A stretch of DNA of 64,000 bases from Sphingomonas cannabina (lineage in GTDB: Bacteria > Pseudomonadota > Alphaproteobacteria > Sphingomonadales > Sphingomonadaceae), in contig NZ_CP090059.1 of assembly GCF_021391395.1 (NCBI RefSeq), forward strand, positions 4,077,001 to 4,141,000, in the 5' to 3' direction. Positions 44,731-56,420 of the stretch are shown one piece after another (the first letter of the stretch is position 1; each line of letters opens with the position of its first letter). The notes beneath the pieces are model-generated. The model made no database searches and was not told where the DNA came from. It saw only the letters and a list, made by a program, of their open reading frames with translations. The position numbers and the translations under genes were made by a program.

Positions 44731-45792
44731 ATGGGCCTGGTGCAGGCGCTGGAGGGCATCTCGAAGGGCGCGATGAAAGGCGCCTCGGGCGTCGCGGCCA
44801 ATGTGCTGGCGGGCAAGACACTCCCGCAGCTCGCCGAGGGGCTGATCGCGCGGCACTCGCCGAACAACGTCCCCGACACCGCCGCGATCAACGGGCAGCT
44901 CGCCGAGCTGGCCACGCACGATCCGGCCTTCGCCGCCGACCTTCGCGCGGAGGTCTCGGCCCAGCTGCGCCCGGTCGACAGCGCCGGCCTCAGCCGCGCC
45001 GAGCAGGCGGCGGAGCCTCTGCCCGCCAGGGACGCCCCCAACGCGTCCGCCGAACCGGTCGGCGCGAGCCGGTCGATCGAGGCGCTGCGCACAAGCCCCG
45101 ACCCGGCCGATCGTACGCTCCACGCCGATCTGGCGCGCGCCGCCGGCAGTGGCGATCCGGTGGCGATCAGGACCATGCTTGTCGAAGTCGCATCCACCGT
45201 CCTCGCCGCGCAGACCGCCGGCCAAACGACGCCAGGCATCGGCAATGGTCCGCAGACGCGGCCGGCGGTTCCGCTCCTCGGTGCCGACGCCGTCACCCGG
45301 TTGATCGGCCTGCTCGCGCCTGCAGCCGCCGGACAAGCTCCTGCCGCCGGGCTCAACAGCGCCGAATGGCGCGGACAGCTGCAGGTGCTGCTCGACATGC
45401 GCGCCGCGACGGTCGCCACCGGGCAGGAGGCGCGTCAGGGCATGCAGGAGGGCAGCAAGGCGGCGACGCCCGGTCCGGTCGAACCCGTGGTGCTGCCGTA
45501 CGCGATGGGCAATCTCGGCCCGGCCCTGTCCTCAACCATCTCGCGAGCGAAAGACGGCGCGGACTCGCCGACGAGATGCCGGGCGGGCTTTGCCCAGCCC
45601 TGCCCGCGGCCCGCCGCCGAATGCCACGCGCGGCGTTGCGGCGAAACGACGGAGACCGGGGCGATCGCCGCACTGACCGTCCGATCCGTCACGGCCCCGG
45701 CCAGCCTCGGCGCGATCGAGCCGGTCGCGCCGGTCGGTGCGATCCTCGACGACACGGCATCGACGCCGCAGCGGTCTCCGGTGCGGCGATAG
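44731..45792 (+). CDS. Hypothetical alanine-rich protein, no recognised family
   Basis: 353 residues, AAGGGAG ribosome site 7 nt before the ATG. Mostly alanine/proline-rich, helix-prone, without signal peptide or membrane segment. 'GLVQALEGISKGAMKGASGVAANVL' at the N-terminus may be an amphipathic helix. The C-terminal third (after about residue 280) becomes Cys/Arg/Pro-rich and lower in predicted structure, so part of it may not be functional or the frame may shift there. Stands alone between the M16 and M28 peptidases. No function proposed. Confidence 0.55.
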   Translation: MGLVQALEGISKGAMKGASGVAANVLAGKTLPQLAEGLIARHSPNNVPDTAAINGQLAELATHDPAFAADLRAEVSAQLRPVDSAGLSRAEQAAEPLPARDAPNASAEPVGASRSIEALRTSPDPADRTLHADLARAAGSGDPVAIRTMLVEVASTVLAAQTAGQTTPGIGNGPQTRPAVPLLGADAVTRLIGLLAPAAAGQAPAAGLNSAEWRGQLQVLLDMRAATVATGQEARQGMQEGSKAATPGPVEPVVLPYAMGNLGPALSSTISRAKDGADSPTRCRAGFAQPCPRPAAECHARRCGETTETGAIAALTVRSVTAPASLGAIEPVAPVGAILDDTASTPQRSPVRR

Positions 45793-45918
45793 TGGTTCGC
45801 CGATCCGTGACGGTTCCCTGTCGTTCGTAGCATTCCTGCCAGCTCTCCCGACCGCGCCATTGTCAGGCTCGGCGCGGGCGCTACACCGTGCGCCCTTGAC
45901 CGACCGGAGGGGTATTTC

Positions 45919-47565
45919 ATGAAACGTCTCGTCGCCGTCCTGCTCGCCTGCACCGCAACGGTCGCGGTCGCTCAGGATGCAGCCGTCCCCGTCTTCACGC
46001 CGGAGGCCGTGCGCGCGCACGTCGAATTCCTGGCCGACGACCTGCTCGAAGGCCGCGACACCGGCAGCCGTGGGCATGAGATCGCAGCGCGCTACGTCGC
46101 CAGCGAGTTCGACGCGCTCGGCCTCAAGCCTGCGGGCGACAACGGCAGCTGGTACCAGCGCATCACCTTCCAGAAGACCTCGCCCGGCGCGACGCCAGCC
46201 AGGCTCACCGTCACCGGGCCCAAGGGCGCCCAGAGCTGGGCGCAGGGGACCGACGTGCTGGTCGGCCTGCCGGTGCGCGAGCGCAGTCTCGACGTGTCGG
46301 CGCCGCTGGTGTTCGTCGGCTACGGCATCACCGATCCGACGCTGAAGATCGACGACTACAAGGGGCTCGACGTCAAGGGGAAGATCGTCGTCGTGCTCGC
46401 CGGCTTCCCCAAGGGGATGCCGAGCGAGGTCGGCGCGCACCTCGGCTCGACGAAGGGCCAGACCGCCGAAGCGCATGGCGCGATCGGGGTGATCACGATC
46501 GCCACCCGCGAATCCGCCAAGACGCGGCCGTGGGAGCAGCTCAAGCGTCGCGGCGATGCGCCGCGCTTCACCTGGGTCTCGCCCGAAGGCGAGCCGTTCG
46601 TCGAGGCGCCGGGCATCCGCGCGAGCGGCTCTCTCAACACCCCGGCGGCGGAGGCGGCGTTCGCGGGTGCGCCGCGGACGCTGGCGGCGGTGCTCGACGA
46701 GGCGGACAAGGCGGGCGGGCGACCCAAGGGCTTCGCGCTCAGGACCAGCGCGCGGATCGAGGCGACCAGCACCGCTGAGCGCGTGACCAGCCCCAATGTC
46801 GCGGCGATCCTGCCGGGCTCCGACCCGAAGCTCGCCGACGAATATGTCGTGCTGTCGGCGCACCTCGATCATATCGGCGTCACCCCCGCCAAGCCCGGCG
46901 ACGCGGCCGACAAGGACCGGATCAACAACGGCGCGCTCGACAATGCCGCGGGCATCGCGACGATGCTGGAGGTGGCGCGGGCGATCGCTGAGGCGCCGGA
47001 CAAGCCCAGGCGCTCGATCATCTTCGTCGCCTCGACCGGCGAGGAGAAGGGGCTGCTCGGCGCCGACTATTTCGCGCGCCACCCGAGCGTGCCGATCGAC
47101 CGTATCGTCGGCAACGTCGACCTCGACATGCCGCTGCTGCTCTACCGCTTCACCGACGTGACCGCGTTCGGCGCCGATCATTCGACGCTGGGGCCGCTGG
47201 TCGCCCAGGCGGTGAAGCCGATGGGCGTCACGCTGTCGCCCGATCCGATGCCGGCCGAGAGCATCTTCACGCGCTCCGACCATTATATGTTCGTGAAGCA
47301 GGGCGTGCCCGCGGTGTTCCTGGCGACCGGCTATGCCAACGGCGGCGAGGAGCAGTGGGGCAAGTTCCTGTCGGGCAACTACCACCATCCGGGCGACGAC
47401 ATGAACCAGCCGATCGACTGGGTCGCCGGCGCGCGCTTCGCCGAGGCCAACTATCGGATCACGATGGCGATGGCCGACGCGGATCAGGCGCCGATGTGGT
47501 TCAAGGGGGATTATTTCGGCGACCTGTTCGCGAAGGACCGGGCGAAGGCGGCGAAGGTGCAGTAG
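45919..47565 (+). CDS. Secreted M28-family aminopeptidase with PA domain
   Basis: 548 residues. Signal peptide (1-19, ending AVAQ), a protease-associated insert (about 130-290) and an M28 zinc-peptidase domain. The two-metal ligands appear in 'LSAHLDHIGV', 'NNGALDNAAGIA', 'STGEEKGLLG', 'NVDLDM' and the late 'NYHHPGDDM'. GGAGGGG ribosome site. It probably releases N-terminal residues from peptides outside the cytoplasm, working with the M16 protease and the nearby TonB receptor. Confidence 0.92.
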   Translation: MKRLVAVLLACTATVAVAQDAAVPVFTPEAVRAHVEFLADDLLEGRDTGSRGHEIAARYVASEFDALGLKPAGDNGSWYQRITFQKTSPGATPARLTVTGPKGAQSWAQGTDVLVGLPVRERSLDVSAPLVFVGYGITDPTLKIDDYKGLDVKGKIVVVLAGFPKGMPSEVGAHLGSTKGQTAEAHGAIGVITIATRESAKTRPWEQLKRRGDAPRFTWVSPEGEPFVEAPGIRASGSLNTPAAEAAFAGAPRTLAAVLDEADKAGGRPKGFALRTSARIEATSTAERVTSPNVAAILPGSDPKLADEYVVLSAHLDHIGVTPAKPGDAADKDRINNGALDNAAGIATMLEVARAIAEAPDKPRRSIIFVASTGEEKGLLGADYFARHPSVPIDRIVGNVDLDMPLLLYRFTDVTAFGADHSTLGPLVAQAVKPMGVTLSPDPMPAESIFTRSDHYMFVKQGVPAVFLATGYANGGEEQWGKFLSGNYHHPGDDMNQPIDWVAGARFAEANYRITMAMADADQAPMWFKGDYFGDLFAKDRAKAAKVQ

Positions 47566-47577
47566 GCACCTTCGCCG

Positions 47578-47641
47578 CCCCGGCGCAGGCCGGGGCCCAG
47601 AATCGAAAAGGATCGCAACTGGGCCCCGGCCTGCGCCGGGG
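47578..47641. repeat. Perfect 23-bp inverted repeat (family D) between convergent genes
   Basis: Arms 47578-47600 and 47619-47641 are perfectly complementary over 23 bp, with an 18-nt spacer. It sits between the M28 peptidase (+) and a TonB receptor (-), as expected for a two-way terminator-like hairpin, although without T-runs. Confidence 0.85.
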
Positions 47642-47664
47642 TACAGCTACACCGCTTTTGTCAA

Positions 47665-50040
47665 TCAGAGCCCAGCCTTCAGCGTCAGGAAGAACTGCTG
47701 CGGCGCGCCGACCATCAGCGTCTGGTTGTCGCCCGAATTGCCGAAGCCGTTGGTGCCGATCGTCGAGACGTATTTCTTGTCGAACAGGTTGGTGACGTTA
47801 CCCTGGATCTCCAGGCTGCGGCCGCCGAGGTCGAACCGGTAGCCAAGCGTCGCGTCGACCACCACGCGGCCGTCGACCGACTGGTCGTTGGTGTAGGTGA
47901 AGTAGCGCTTGCTCATGTAGTTGGCGCCGACCCGCGCCAGGATGCCGGCATGGTCGTAGGTGACCTCGCCCTTCAGCATGTGCTTGGGCGCGTCGACGAC
48001 GGTCTTGCCCGCGGTCGGGATCGTCACCGGCGTCGCCACGCCGCCCACCGACGCGGTGGTGTGGACGTCGTCGCGATAGGTCGAGTCATTGTAGCTGTAG
48101 GACGCGAACAGCCCGAAGCCGGCGCCGAGCCTGAGGTCGCCGGTCGCCTCGAAGCCGAGCGAGCGGACGTCGCCGACGTTCTGCAGGATCACCGGATTGC
48201 CGACGATGCCGGCGCCGGTGGTGACGCCGAGCAGGCGGTTGCGGAAATTGACGTAATAGCCCGCCAGCGAGCCGGTGAACGGCCCCGCGCGGACGCGGCC
48301 GCCCAGCTCATAGGTGTCCGACTGCTCGGGCTTGAGCTTGGTCTCGCCGCTCAGCAGCGCGTCGAAGCCGGTCTGGGTGGTGGCGAACGGCCCGGTGGTT
48401 GCCGAGGCGACGAAGGCGCGCGTCACCTGCGTGAACCCCGCGAACAGCTCGGCGCCATCGCCGAGCCGATAGGCGACGCCCGCGTGCGGCTGGAACCAGT
48501 CGGTCACCTTGATCCGGCCGCCGGCGAGGCCGCCGCCGACGATCGGATTGGCCTTGTCGGTGACGGCGAAGCCCTTCCAGCCGAGGTTCACCGTCAGCGG
48601 ACCGAAGCCGAGCTTGTCCTGGACGTAATATTGGAAGGTGTCGGTCCGGTACTGCCAGTCCCACTGGGTCGCGAAGGCGCCGTGCTGGAAATCCAAGCTG
48701 TCGCGGGTCGGCTCGGTGCGGCTGTCGAGGCCGTAGAAGCGGCGCGCCTGGCGGAAGTCGTTGCGCTCGTACCAGGCGCCGACGGTCAGGTCGTTGAAGC
48801 CCAGCCGCGTGCCGACGTCGCCGAACACGCCCTTGCGGCGGATGTCGTATTCGGTGGTGCGGATCGACATCGGCACGCCCGAGGGCGAGTTGACATAGGG
48901 CGTGTACCAGATGCCCTGGCCATGGTTCGAATGATAATAGCCCTTGAGCTGGCCGTGGACGGCGGAGTCGCCGGTCGTCTCGAGCCCCACCGAGGCGAGA
49001 TAGTCCTGCCGCAGGCCGGCGGCGTTGAAATAGGCGTCGTCGAGCGTCTGGAACGGCGCCGGGAAGACCGTGCCCGCTGCCGGATTGCTCGGCGCGTTGC
49101 CGGTGATGTCCGACCGGCCGTCCGGGCCGGCCGCGCCGGTGGCGTTGTTGAACCGGTCGATGTTGTTGGCGATGTCGGCCAGCCGGATCGCGGTGGCGTA
49201 ATCGTTCGAGATATTGTCCCACTTGTAGCCAAGCCGCGAGATCATCCCCAGCGACAGGTCCTGATAGTCGTTCTCGCGCCGGTCGGAGAAGTCGAAGGTG
49301 CCGACCGCGCGCAGGCCCGCGACCAGGGGCGCGACCGCCTTGACGTTGACCTGGTTGACCCGCTGCGAGCCCCAGCCCTTCCACTTGTCGGTGTCCGAAT
49401 GGACGTAGGAGACATAGGCGCTGGGCCCGCCCTCGCCGAGCTCGCCGGTCTCGAGCCGGAAGAAGGTCCGCCACATGTTGTCGCTGCCGACCGTGGCGTT
49501 GGCGTCGAGGCCGAACTCGCGCGCCGGATCGCGCGAGGTGAACTCCAGCGTGCCGCCGAGATTGTTGGTCGCCTGCGTGCCGATCGAGCCCGAGCCCTGC
49601 GACACGCGGGTCTCGGCGATGTTCTCGCTGATGATCGCGCGGCTGATGTGGAGGCCGTTGACGTTGCCGTAGCTCGCGTCGCCGAGCGGGATGCCGTCGA
49701 GCGTGAAGCCGAGCTGGTTCTGGTTGAAGCCGCGGATCGACACGCGCTGCGCCCATTCATAGGCGCCGAACGGATCGGCGCCGGTGACGTTGACGCTGGG
49801 CAGCTTCTCGATCGCCTTGAGCGGGCTGGTGCCGGGGACGAGCTCGGCGATGTCCTGCGCGCCGATCTGCTGGACCTGGCGGGTCTCGCCCTTGCCGATC
49901 ACGACGATGTCGGCTTCGGCGGTCGGCTCCTCGGCCACGGGCGGGTTTGCGGCTGTGGAATCGTCCGGCGCGGCCGCGTGAGCGGCGACAGCGACGAACA
50001 GGGACGAGCCGGCGAGCAGGCACGCGGCGAAATGGCGCAT
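47665..50040 (-). CDS. TonB-dependent receptor
   Basis: 791 residues from the ATG at 50040 (GTG 50064 is an alternative). Signal peptide (about 1-23, AAHAAA). TonB-box-like 'ADIVVIGKGET', a plug with 'PLKAIEKLPSVNVTGADPFG' and 'SIGTQATNNLGGTLEF', and a barrel ending 'FFLTLKAGL'. Substrate unknown. Closest by context to peptidases (M28, convergent) rather than to sugar enzymes. A 263-bp gap with several GTTGCAAC-type half sites separates it from the divergent clpB. Confidence 0.9.
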   Translation of the reverse strand: MRHFAACLLAGSSLFVAVAAHAAAPDDSTAANPPVAEEPTAEADIVVIGKGETRQVQQIGAQDIAELVPGTSPLKAIEKLPSVNVTGADPFGAYEWAQRVSIRGFNQNQLGFTLDGIPLGDASYGNVNGLHISRAIISENIAETRVSQGSGSIGTQATNNLGGTLEFTSRDPAREFGLDANATVGSDNMWRTFFRLETGELGEGGPSAYVSYVHSDTDKWKGWGSQRVNQVNVKAVAPLVAGLRAVGTFDFSDRRENDYQDLSLGMISRLGYKWDNISNDYATAIRLADIANNIDRFNNATGAAGPDGRSDITGNAPSNPAAGTVFPAPFQTLDDAYFNAAGLRQDYLASVGLETTGDSAVHGQLKGYYHSNHGQGIWYTPYVNSPSGVPMSIRTTEYDIRRKGVFGDVGTRLGFNDLTVGAWYERNDFRQARRFYGLDSRTEPTRDSLDFQHGAFATQWDWQYRTDTFQYYVQDKLGFGPLTVNLGWKGFAVTDKANPIVGGGLAGGRIKVTDWFQPHAGVAYRLGDGAELFAGFTQVTRAFVASATTGPFATTQTGFDALLSGETKLKPEQSDTYELGGRVRAGPFTGSLAGYYVNFRNRLLGVTTGAGIVGNPVILQNVGDVRSLGFEATGDLRLGAGFGLFASYSYNDSTYRDDVHTTASVGGVATPVTIPTAGKTVVDAPKHMLKGEVTYDHAGILARVGANYMSKRYFTYTNDQSVDGRVVVDATLGYRFDLGGRSLEIQGNVTNLFDKKYVSTIGTNGFGNSGDNQTLMVGAPQQFFLTLKAGL

Positions 50041-50246
50041 CTGGGGGTTTCTCCGAAGTCGCACGAGCGCAATGCCCGTGCTGGCGCGCCGCTAATCGCG
50101 CTATGTTGCAGTGCGGAGAGAGATCGATGTCGTTTCCTTTGCGGAATTGTTGCAACCTCGCGAACCGTGGCGGCACGTCTTCCAGCCGGTGCCGATCCGG
50201 GACGGATGGAGTTCACAAGCAGGGTCAAGAAAGACAGCCAGCCGCC

Positions 50247-50274
50247 CTTGTGTTGCCGATATGCAACACCATCT
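50247..50274 (+). promoter_or_regulatory. Likely heat-shock (sigma-32-type) promoter of clpB with embedded inverted repeat
   Basis: CTTGTG (50247-50252), a 14-nt spacer, and CACCATCT resemble the sigma-32 pattern CTTGAA-N14-CCCCAT. The spacer region contains a perfect GTGTTGC-6nt-GCAACAC inverted repeat (50250-50269). The start codon of clpB is 30 nt further on behind AGGGAAGG. Assigned by eye and by gene identity. Confidence 0.45.
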
Positions 50275-50303
50275 GAGCGCCTGACGAACAACAGGGAAGG
50301 TTC

Positions 50304-52883
<2,580 letters not shown>

Positions 52884-52916
52884 CGCCCGCACCGGCGATG
52901 CGGTGCAGCACGGGCG
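52884..52916 (+). terminator. Hairpin directly after clpB
   Basis: CGCCC (52884-52888) with GGGCG (52912-52916) and GCACCG (52889-52894) with CGGTGC (52901-52906) form a bulged stem immediately after the stop. No T-run follows, so termination efficiency is uncertain. Confidence 0.4.
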
Positions 52917-52946
52917 GGATCAAACGTCCGAATGAAGTGGAGGCGT

Positions 52947-53019
52947 GCTCCTGCGAAAGCAGGAGCCCTGGATCACGTCCCGCGTCACTTGCGGCCTGAG
53001 CTCCTGCCTTCGCAGGAGC
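52947..53019. repeat. Paired tetraloop hairpins (family E)
   Basis: Two perfect 8-bp GCTCCTGC hairpins at 52947-52966 (loop GAAA) and 53000-53019 (loop CTTC), facing each other between clpB and the convergent TonB receptor. Confidence 0.8.
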
Positions 53020-53071
53020 ACTGACTGAATCCGAACAGGACAGTCCCGAGGGGACCACCGAACGGATTGCT

Positions 53072-53102
53072 AAAAAAAGGGCGGCTCGTTGCCGAGCCGC
53101 CC
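53072..53102 (-). terminator. Intrinsic terminator of the minus-strand TonB receptor
   Basis: Read on the minus strand: a perfect 10-bp GC-rich stem (arms 53093-53102 and 53079-53088, 4-nt loop) followed by seven T (positions 53078-53072). It begins 24 bp after the receptor stop codon. This is the clearest classical terminator in the window. Confidence 0.9.
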
Positions 53103-53126
53103 CGATATTCTGACCTGAGGTCCGGC

Positions 53127-56100
53127 TCAGAAGCCGAACTTCACGCCCGCCTTGAAGTAACGGCCGTAGATGCCCTCGCCGCCCTGGATCGGGTTGTAGC
53201 CGTGCGCACCGTAGGTGACGGTGTCGATCGGCGGCATCCGGTCGAACAGGTTCTGGACGTTCGCGTAGAGGGTGAACTGATCGTTCACCTTGACCTGCGC
53301 GTTGAGGTCGAAGGTGATGTAGCTCTTCACGCGGCAGGGCAGCGAACCGTCGTTCAGGCCGCAGTCCTTGTAGTCGGTGCCCTGGTCCATCGCCGACAGG
53401 TCATAGCCGTCGTAATAGTTGAGCGTACCGGCCAGCGTGAAGTTGCGGTTGATCTCGACCGCCGAGGTCCAGGTGCCCTTCCACTTCGGCGTGCCGGAGC
53501 CCGCCGTCAGGTTGAAGTTGCCGAGCGTGCCGTCGTAGCGCTCGACGTGACCGTCCGGGAACTTCATCTCAAGCTTGAGGATGTAGGTTGCCTGGGCATT
53601 GGTCATGAAGCGGATGTTGTCCGTGAGCGCCACGTCCGCATCCAGCCCGAAGTCGAGACCCGAGGTCTTCATCGTGTTGGCATTGATGAAGGGCGACTGC
53701 ACGAAAGCGATGCGCGGCAGGGCGGTCTCGTTGTTGACGTCAGGCGCGTCGGGGACGACCACGAAGCCTTCCGGGATCGGCTGGCCGGAATAATAGGCTT
53801 CGATCGCCGCCGCGTTGCTCGCGGTCGTGATGACGTTGGTCTTCCGGATGTTGTAGTAATCGACCGAAAGCCTGACGCCGCGAACCGGCTCGATCTCGAT
53901 ACCGCCGGTGAAGCTCCGCGACTTCTCCGGCTTCAGATCCGGATTGGAAATCGACGTTGCGCCGTAGGACGCGCCCGTGATGTAGGTCGGGCAGCTCGTG
54001 TACGTTGCCAGCGAGCACCCATACTGATTCAGGACATAGTCGGTATAGATGGCGGGGTTGGCCGTGACGTAACCCGTGGTCGGGAAGGTCGCATTGGCCT
54101 CGCCGAAGCTCGGGATCCGGAAGCCGCGCGAGTAGGTGCCGCGCAGCGTCAGGAAGCGATCGAACGGCTTGAGGATAACGCCCGCCTTCGGCGAGAAGTT
54201 GTCGATGCCGTTCGGATAGCGGTCGTAGCGGCCAGCCAGGTTGACCGTCAGCATGTCGACGATCGGAGCGTTGAGCTCGCTGTAGAGCGAGTAGACGGTA
54301 CGATCACCCTTGATGGCGAAGCCGTTGAGGCGGAAGTACCGCTCCGTGCCGCCGTTGAAGTCCGAGTTGATGCTCGGCGAATCCACCGCTTCGTAGCGGA
54401 CCGATGCGCCGAACGCGAGCTGCAGCGGACCGCCCGGCAGCTCGGCGAGCTTGCCCGACACGCTGGCGTCGGCCTGGAACAGGTCCGACGTCGAGGTCGC
54501 CCGCGCTTCCGGCGCGAGATAGTCAAGCACGTCCTGGCTGTTGGCCGACGGATTGACGAAGTTGTAGCTGCCATCGGCGATCACATCGAGCAGGTGCTGG
54601 ATGTAGACATAGCCGTTGTACCGACGAAGCAGGTCGACGTGCATCGCGGTGGCGCTGACGTTGTAATCCCAGTTGTCGGAGATCGGGCCGCGGATGCCGA
54701 GGGCACCGCGATAGGTCCGCGTGCGGCTGTAATTCTCCTCGAACAGGTTCGGGATACGGCCGGCGATCGCCGCCGTATAGCCCTGCGCCGCGAACGGATT
54801 GTTCGGGTTCAGCGTGCCGTTGGCCGCGGTGCAGGCGGCCGTCGTGCCGCGCGGGCAGACATAGACCGGCAGCTGCAGGACCGTGTTGTTGCCGTAATAA
54901 GCAACGTTCGCCGAGGTGCTGTAGCGCGGATAGTAGAACGGCGCCGGCGCGTTAGCGCGGATCGTCGCGGGGATGTAGCTGTCGAACGACGACGACTGGA
55001 CGAAGTTGAACGCGGCATAGGCCTCGCTGCTCTCGCCCACCCGGGCGGTGACGCGAGCCGAGAAGCCGAAGCGCTCAACCTCCGGGGTGATCACGCCATA
55101 CTGCTTGGTCAGATCCTCCTGACAGACCACGCCGTTGGCGGGCGCCGCCGCATTACCCGGAAGCGCCAGTTCCGCCGGGCTGAGGGTGTAGGTCGGCAGA
55201 CCCTGGCAGCCGTTCAGCAGCTGATAGCGCGAGGAAACGCCGGGAATGGCGCCGCCGGTGACCGGATTGCGCGGACGGACGATGAACGGCGTCGCGATGC
55301 CGAAGCCGCTCATCACGCCGTCGGACTGAACACCGTTGATGATGCCGTTAACGCCGCAGGTATCGTCGTGACAGACTCGCGAGAAATCGTCCGTGTCGAA
55401 CGGATACGGACGATCGGCGTTCTTCAGCATCTCCTGCTTGTAGTAGAAGCCGCTGACATAGGCGTTGATGCCGTTCTTATCGAGATCGCCGAAGCCGGCG
55501 GTCAGCGACAGGCGGTACTGCGCCGCGTCGCCGCGATCGGAGATGCCCGCTTCCGCGCGGCCGCTGATGCCCTGGACGTTCTTCTTGGTGATGATGTTGA
55601 CCACGCCCGCGATCGCGTCGGCGCCGTAGGTCGAGGACGCGCCGTCGCGCAGGATGTCGATCTTCTCGACGATGTCGTCGGGAATCGTGTTCAGGTCGAC
55701 GAAGTTGCGGGTGCCGTCGTCAGCCAGCGGATAATAGGCCGCGCGCATGCCGTCGAACAGCACCAGCGTCGAGTTGGTGGTGAGGCCGCGCAGCGACACG
55801 GCCGAAGCGCCGGCCGCGAACGCGCCGTTGGCGGTGAAGGAGTTGGTCAGCGCCGGACCGTTGTTGGCCGCGAGACGCTGGATGCTCTCCTGGATCGTGC
55901 TGATGCCGCGCTGATCGAGGTTCTCGATGGTGAGGCTGGTCACCGGCGACGGGACGGCATTCGACAGGATCGAGCCGGTGATGACGATGTCCTCGCCGGT
56001 CGACTGCTCGGCCTGGTCTTGTGCGACCGTGGTGCTCGCAGCGGTATCCTGAGCGAATGCCGGCACCGCATACATGCCGGCGCCGAGCAAGGCGAGCGCC

Positions 56101-56156
56101 GGCAGGGCAGCGCCGCCGAACAGCGACTTGCGCTTGAAATAGGTGTTGCTGGTCAC
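53127..56156 (-). CDS. Large TonB-dependent receptor
   Basis: 1009 residues from the GTG at 56156, 8 nt after a GAGGG ribosome site. Signal peptide (about 1-35, ending AFAQ), plug with 'EDIVITGSILSNAVPSPVT', 'VSLRGLTTNSTLVLFDG' and the 'RDGASSTYGADAIAGVVNII' string typical of the sphingomonad/Caulobacter oar-like receptor class, and a barrel ending 'FKAGVKFGF'. Extracellular loops hold several Cys pairs (e.g. 'CHDDTCG'). Substrate unknown. Own terminator downstream, and a 264-bp gap upstream that must hold the promoter. Confidence 0.92.
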   Translation of the reverse strand: MTSNTYFKRKSLFGGAALPALALLGAGMYAVPAFAQDTAASTTVAQDQAEQSTGEDIVITGSILSNAVPSPVTSLTIENLDQRGISTIQESIQRLAANNGPALTNSFTANGAFAAGASAVSLRGLTTNSTLVLFDGMRAAYYPLADDGTRNFVDLNTIPDDIVEKIDILRDGASSTYGADAIAGVVNIITKKNVQGISGRAEAGISDRGDAAQYRLSLTAGFGDLDKNGINAYVSGFYYKQEMLKNADRPYPFDTDDFSRVCHDDTCGVNGIINGVQSDGVMSGFGIATPFIVRPRNPVTGGAIPGVSSRYQLLNGCQGLPTYTLSPAELALPGNAAAPANGVVCQEDLTKQYGVITPEVERFGFSARVTARVGESSEAYAAFNFVQSSSFDSYIPATIRANAPAPFYYPRYSTSANVAYYGNNTVLQLPVYVCPRGTTAACTAANGTLNPNNPFAAQGYTAAIAGRIPNLFEENYSRTRTYRGALGIRGPISDNWDYNVSATAMHVDLLRRYNGYVYIQHLLDVIADGSYNFVNPSANSQDVLDYLAPEARATSTSDLFQADASVSGKLAELPGGPLQLAFGASVRYEAVDSPSINSDFNGGTERYFRLNGFAIKGDRTVYSLYSELNAPIVDMLTVNLAGRYDRYPNGIDNFSPKAGVILKPFDRFLTLRGTYSRGFRIPSFGEANATFPTTGYVTANPAIYTDYVLNQYGCSLATYTSCPTYITGASYGATSISNPDLKPEKSRSFTGGIEIEPVRGVRLSVDYYNIRKTNVITTASNAAAIEAYYSGQPIPEGFVVVPDAPDVNNETALPRIAFVQSPFINANTMKTSGLDFGLDADVALTDNIRFMTNAQATYILKLEMKFPDGHVERYDGTLGNFNLTAGSGTPKWKGTWTSAVEINRNFTLAGTLNYYDGYDLSAMDQGTDYKDCGLNDGSLPCRVKSYITFDLNAQVKVNDQFTLYANVQNLFDRMPPIDTVTYGAHGYNPIQGGEGIYGRYFKAGVKFGF

Positions 56157-56420
56157 GAAATTATCCCTCGCATCTTGGCCCGTTCGGCTGTGCCGCCCCC
56201 AAGGCCGATTGTGATCTTTCGCGCGGCGCACAACGCAGCTGCGCGAAGGACATGCGCGGAGGTCTAAACTTCGTTCATCCGCTGTAAAGCTGAGACGCAC
56301 GCAAAACTGCGCCTTTTCAAGGGGACTGTAGCCAAAATAACACAGAGAATCGCACCAGGGTTTCCGCACTGCATCATTGTGTCGTGCAAGCGCCGGCGAC
56401 AGCAGTAATATTACGCCGAG

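Noticed and set aside
53067..56267. A 1066-codon plus-strand frame opposite the large TonB receptor
   Set aside because: Shadow of the receptor gene. The intrinsic terminator and conserved plug/barrel motifs support the minus strand.
56405..56414. Perfect 10-bp GTAATATTAC palindrome near the M23 gene end
   Set aside because: Too short to be significant alone, and it lies just after the stop codon rather than in a promoter position.
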